Source: Chryseobacterium polytrichastri | GTDB lineage: Bacteria; Bacteroidota; Bacteroidia; Flavobacteriales; Weeksellaceae | Direction: 5' to 3' | NCBI RefSeq assembly: GCF_900142445.1 | Contig: NZ_FRAV01000021.1 | Span: forward strand, 1-64,000 | Length of the DNA: 64,000 bases | In this document: piece by piece, positions 62,795 to 64,000 of the stretch | How the letters are laid out: each line of letters starts with the position of its first letter | Position numbering within the stretch: position 1 is the first letter of the stretch | Position numbers and translations under genes: made by a program | The notes under the pieces: model-generated | Database searches by the model: none | The model's input: the letters and a program-made list of their open reading frames with translations, nothing else | Told to the model about the DNA's origin: nothing

Positions 62795-64000
62795 ATGTTA
62801 AAAAAATCTTTAGTAATAATGAGTATTTCTGCAGCATTTTTTGCGCAGGCTCAGGATATTTCGATCATAAGAAATTCTATTGATGTATATTCTAATTCTC
62901 CAATGGTTGGATCTTCCAAGTTTAATGCGATGGGAGGCGCCAATGGAGCTTTAGGTGGAGATGCCAATTCTTTATTAACAAACCCTGCGGGGTTGGGAGT
63001 TGCTATTTCTGGTGGAGTTTCTGGGACGTTGTCAATCATGGGGAATAAAAATACTTCATCATTGGCAGGTGCTTCTTCTAGTTATAGCAATACAAAAGGA
63101 GATCTTGGAAACGTTGGTGGAGTAATGACTTTCCAATTAATGACAAGAAGTGCATGGAAGTTTATTAATGTGGGTGTTAATTTTTCAAATCAGTCGCTTG
63201 ATAACTATGTTGAGAGTCCGGGGAATAGCAATATCATCTATGATTTCCCTAATAGTACGAACTCATCATCGTATGACAGACATGCTTATAACAGATACGG
63301 AAACTTGTCTAAAACGAGTATCGGGGTAGGTGCCAATTATAATCACAGCCTTTATATTGGTGCAGGTTTGAATTTTTTGAATGCATCACTTGATCAGTCG
63401 GATACAGCTTCTTTTAGGTCTCTTAATAGTAATTCTACGGAACTTTTTAGTAAGAACGGAACACCTTATTATGAAAGATCTAATGGGTTTTCAGCTTCCC
63501 TTGGGGTAATTGGAAAATTGGGTCCTAATTTCAGATTAGGGGCATCTGTTGAAACACCAACTTTCTGGAATATAGATAAGAGTTACAATTTCTATAATGA
63601 TCCTAAATACGGAGATGATGTAGGATTTGAAAGTAATAAATTTACATCACCTCTTAAGGCAACGGTGAGTGCTGCGTTTGTAGCAACTAAGAATTTCTCA
63701 ATAGATGTAGATTATACATTGGGTTTAACAAAGCCTAAATATAAAGTCTATACTCAAACTGAAGTAGACATCAATAATTTCTTTAAGGATAATTCTAAGA
63801 ATTTATCAGAGCTAAGAGTAGGTGCTGAGTATAGAGTAAAACAAGTGAGATTAAGAGGTGGATATTCTTATGCTTCAAGTCCGTTTGATGCCTTAACAAT
63901 TGGTAGATTTACTAATGCAGGTACACAGGAAGAAAAATCATATGATAACCTTATTCTTAATAACAGAAATGCATTATCATTCGGTATCGGGTATGATTTC
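62795..64000 (+). CDS. FadL/OMPP1-like outer-membrane protein (partial, runs off the window)
   Basis: At least 402 codons open to the window end with no stop. A signal peptide (MLKKSLVIMSISAAFFAQAQ) precedes SPMVGSSKFNAMGGANGALG and DANSLLTNPAGLG, the N-terminal plug pattern of the OMPP1/FadL/TodX family. Alternating barrel strands follow (FRLGASVETPTFW, LRVGAEYRVKQVRLRGGYSY). It would import hydrophobic compounds across the outer membrane. The 3' end lies outside the window. Confidence 0.82.
   Translation, partial: MLKKSLVIMSISAAFFAQAQDISIIRNSIDVYSNSPMVGSSKFNAMGGANGALGGDANSLLTNPAGLGVAISGGVSGTLSIMGNKNTSSLAGASSSYSNTKGDLGNVGGVMTFQLMTRSAWKFINVGVNFSNQSLDNYVESPGNSNIIYDFPNSTNSSSYDRHAYNRYGNLSKTSIGVGANYNHSLYIGAGLNFLNASLDQSDTASFRSLNSNSTELFSKNGTPYYERSNGFSASLGVIGKLGPNFRLGASVETPTFWNIDKSYNFYNDPKYGDDVGFESNKFTSPLKATVSAAFVATKNFSIDVDYTLGLTKPKYKVYTQTEVDINNFFKDNSKNLSELRVGAEYRVKQVRLRGGYSYASSPFDALTIGRFTNAGTQEEKSYDNLILNNRNALSFGIGYDF

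Overview
The window looks like chromosome of a low-GC member of the Bacteroidota, class Flavobacteriia, most likely a Chryseobacterium-type genome (Weeksellaceae). The evidence is the AT-rich composition, -7 boxes of the TAnnTTTG type, lineage-typical families (DUF5686, BT_3928-type DoxX protein, DUF1599, DUF2931, TIGR02943-type sigma factor), and flavobacterial variants of DnaG and DnaJ. No rRNA, tRNA, CRISPR array or prophage was seen. Species-level identity is inference.

Layout. 1-7.3 kb (minus strand): CPA2 cation/proton antiporter, small exported protein, LytS/LytTR two-component pair, small membrane protein, alanine dehydrogenase, tsaE and a membrane protein. 7.4-10.1 kb (plus): dnaG and clpP. 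10.1-11.9 kb: a repeat island holding an IS110-family element that sits inside a palindromic intergenic repeat. 12-14.4 kb: a phytase-like esterase lipoprotein and an orphan class I terpene synthase. 15-19.1 kb: tpiA, TerB-like, BT_3928-type, DUF1599 and folP. 19.1-26.7 kb: a complete branched-chain amino acid operon ilvE-D-B-N-C-A, preceded by two consecutive leader-peptide attenuators. 26.7-36.1 kb (minus): M28 peptidase, two tandem DUF5686 outer-membrane proteins and alaS. 36.1-36.6 kb: a second repeat island. 36.6-39.1 kb: ECF sigma factor, zinc anti-sigma-like protein, DUF417/RclC-like protein and lipoprotein MsrAB. 39.1-42.5 kb: a membrane protein, a murein L,D-transpeptidase, an inverted-repeat element and an ABC exporter. 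42.7-46.8 kb: AAA ATPase, DUF2235 (Tle1-like) lipase and DUF2931 lipoprotein, plus a fragment of a second lipase copy. 46.9-64 kb: prfB, dedA, hydrolase, two related secreted proteins, DUF808, acyltransferase, dnaJ/grpE, mntH, DUF937-OmpA, proS, a GGFR-repeat lipoprotein and a FadL-type porin cut by the window edge.

How the parts work together. The ilv operon covers the common isoleucine/valine pathway: IlvA makes 2-oxobutanoate, IlvBN condenses, IlvC reduces/isomerises, IlvD dehydrates and IlvE transaminates. The two leader peptides are rich in Ile and Val codons. Each is followed by a strong terminator and a competing antiterminator, so expression should respond to charged tRNA supply. The ECF/anti-sigma/DUF417/MsrAB set reads as an envelope defence against oxidised methionine, probably from reactive chlorine or similar oxidants. 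The DUF2235-DUF2931 pair reads as a lipase effector with its immunity lipoprotein.

Most notable for follow-up: the tandem ilv attenuators; the IS110 element with guide-like matches to its own target and donor ends; a palindromic repeat family whose stem bases covary between copies; and the effector/immunity cassette with an adjacent effector scar.
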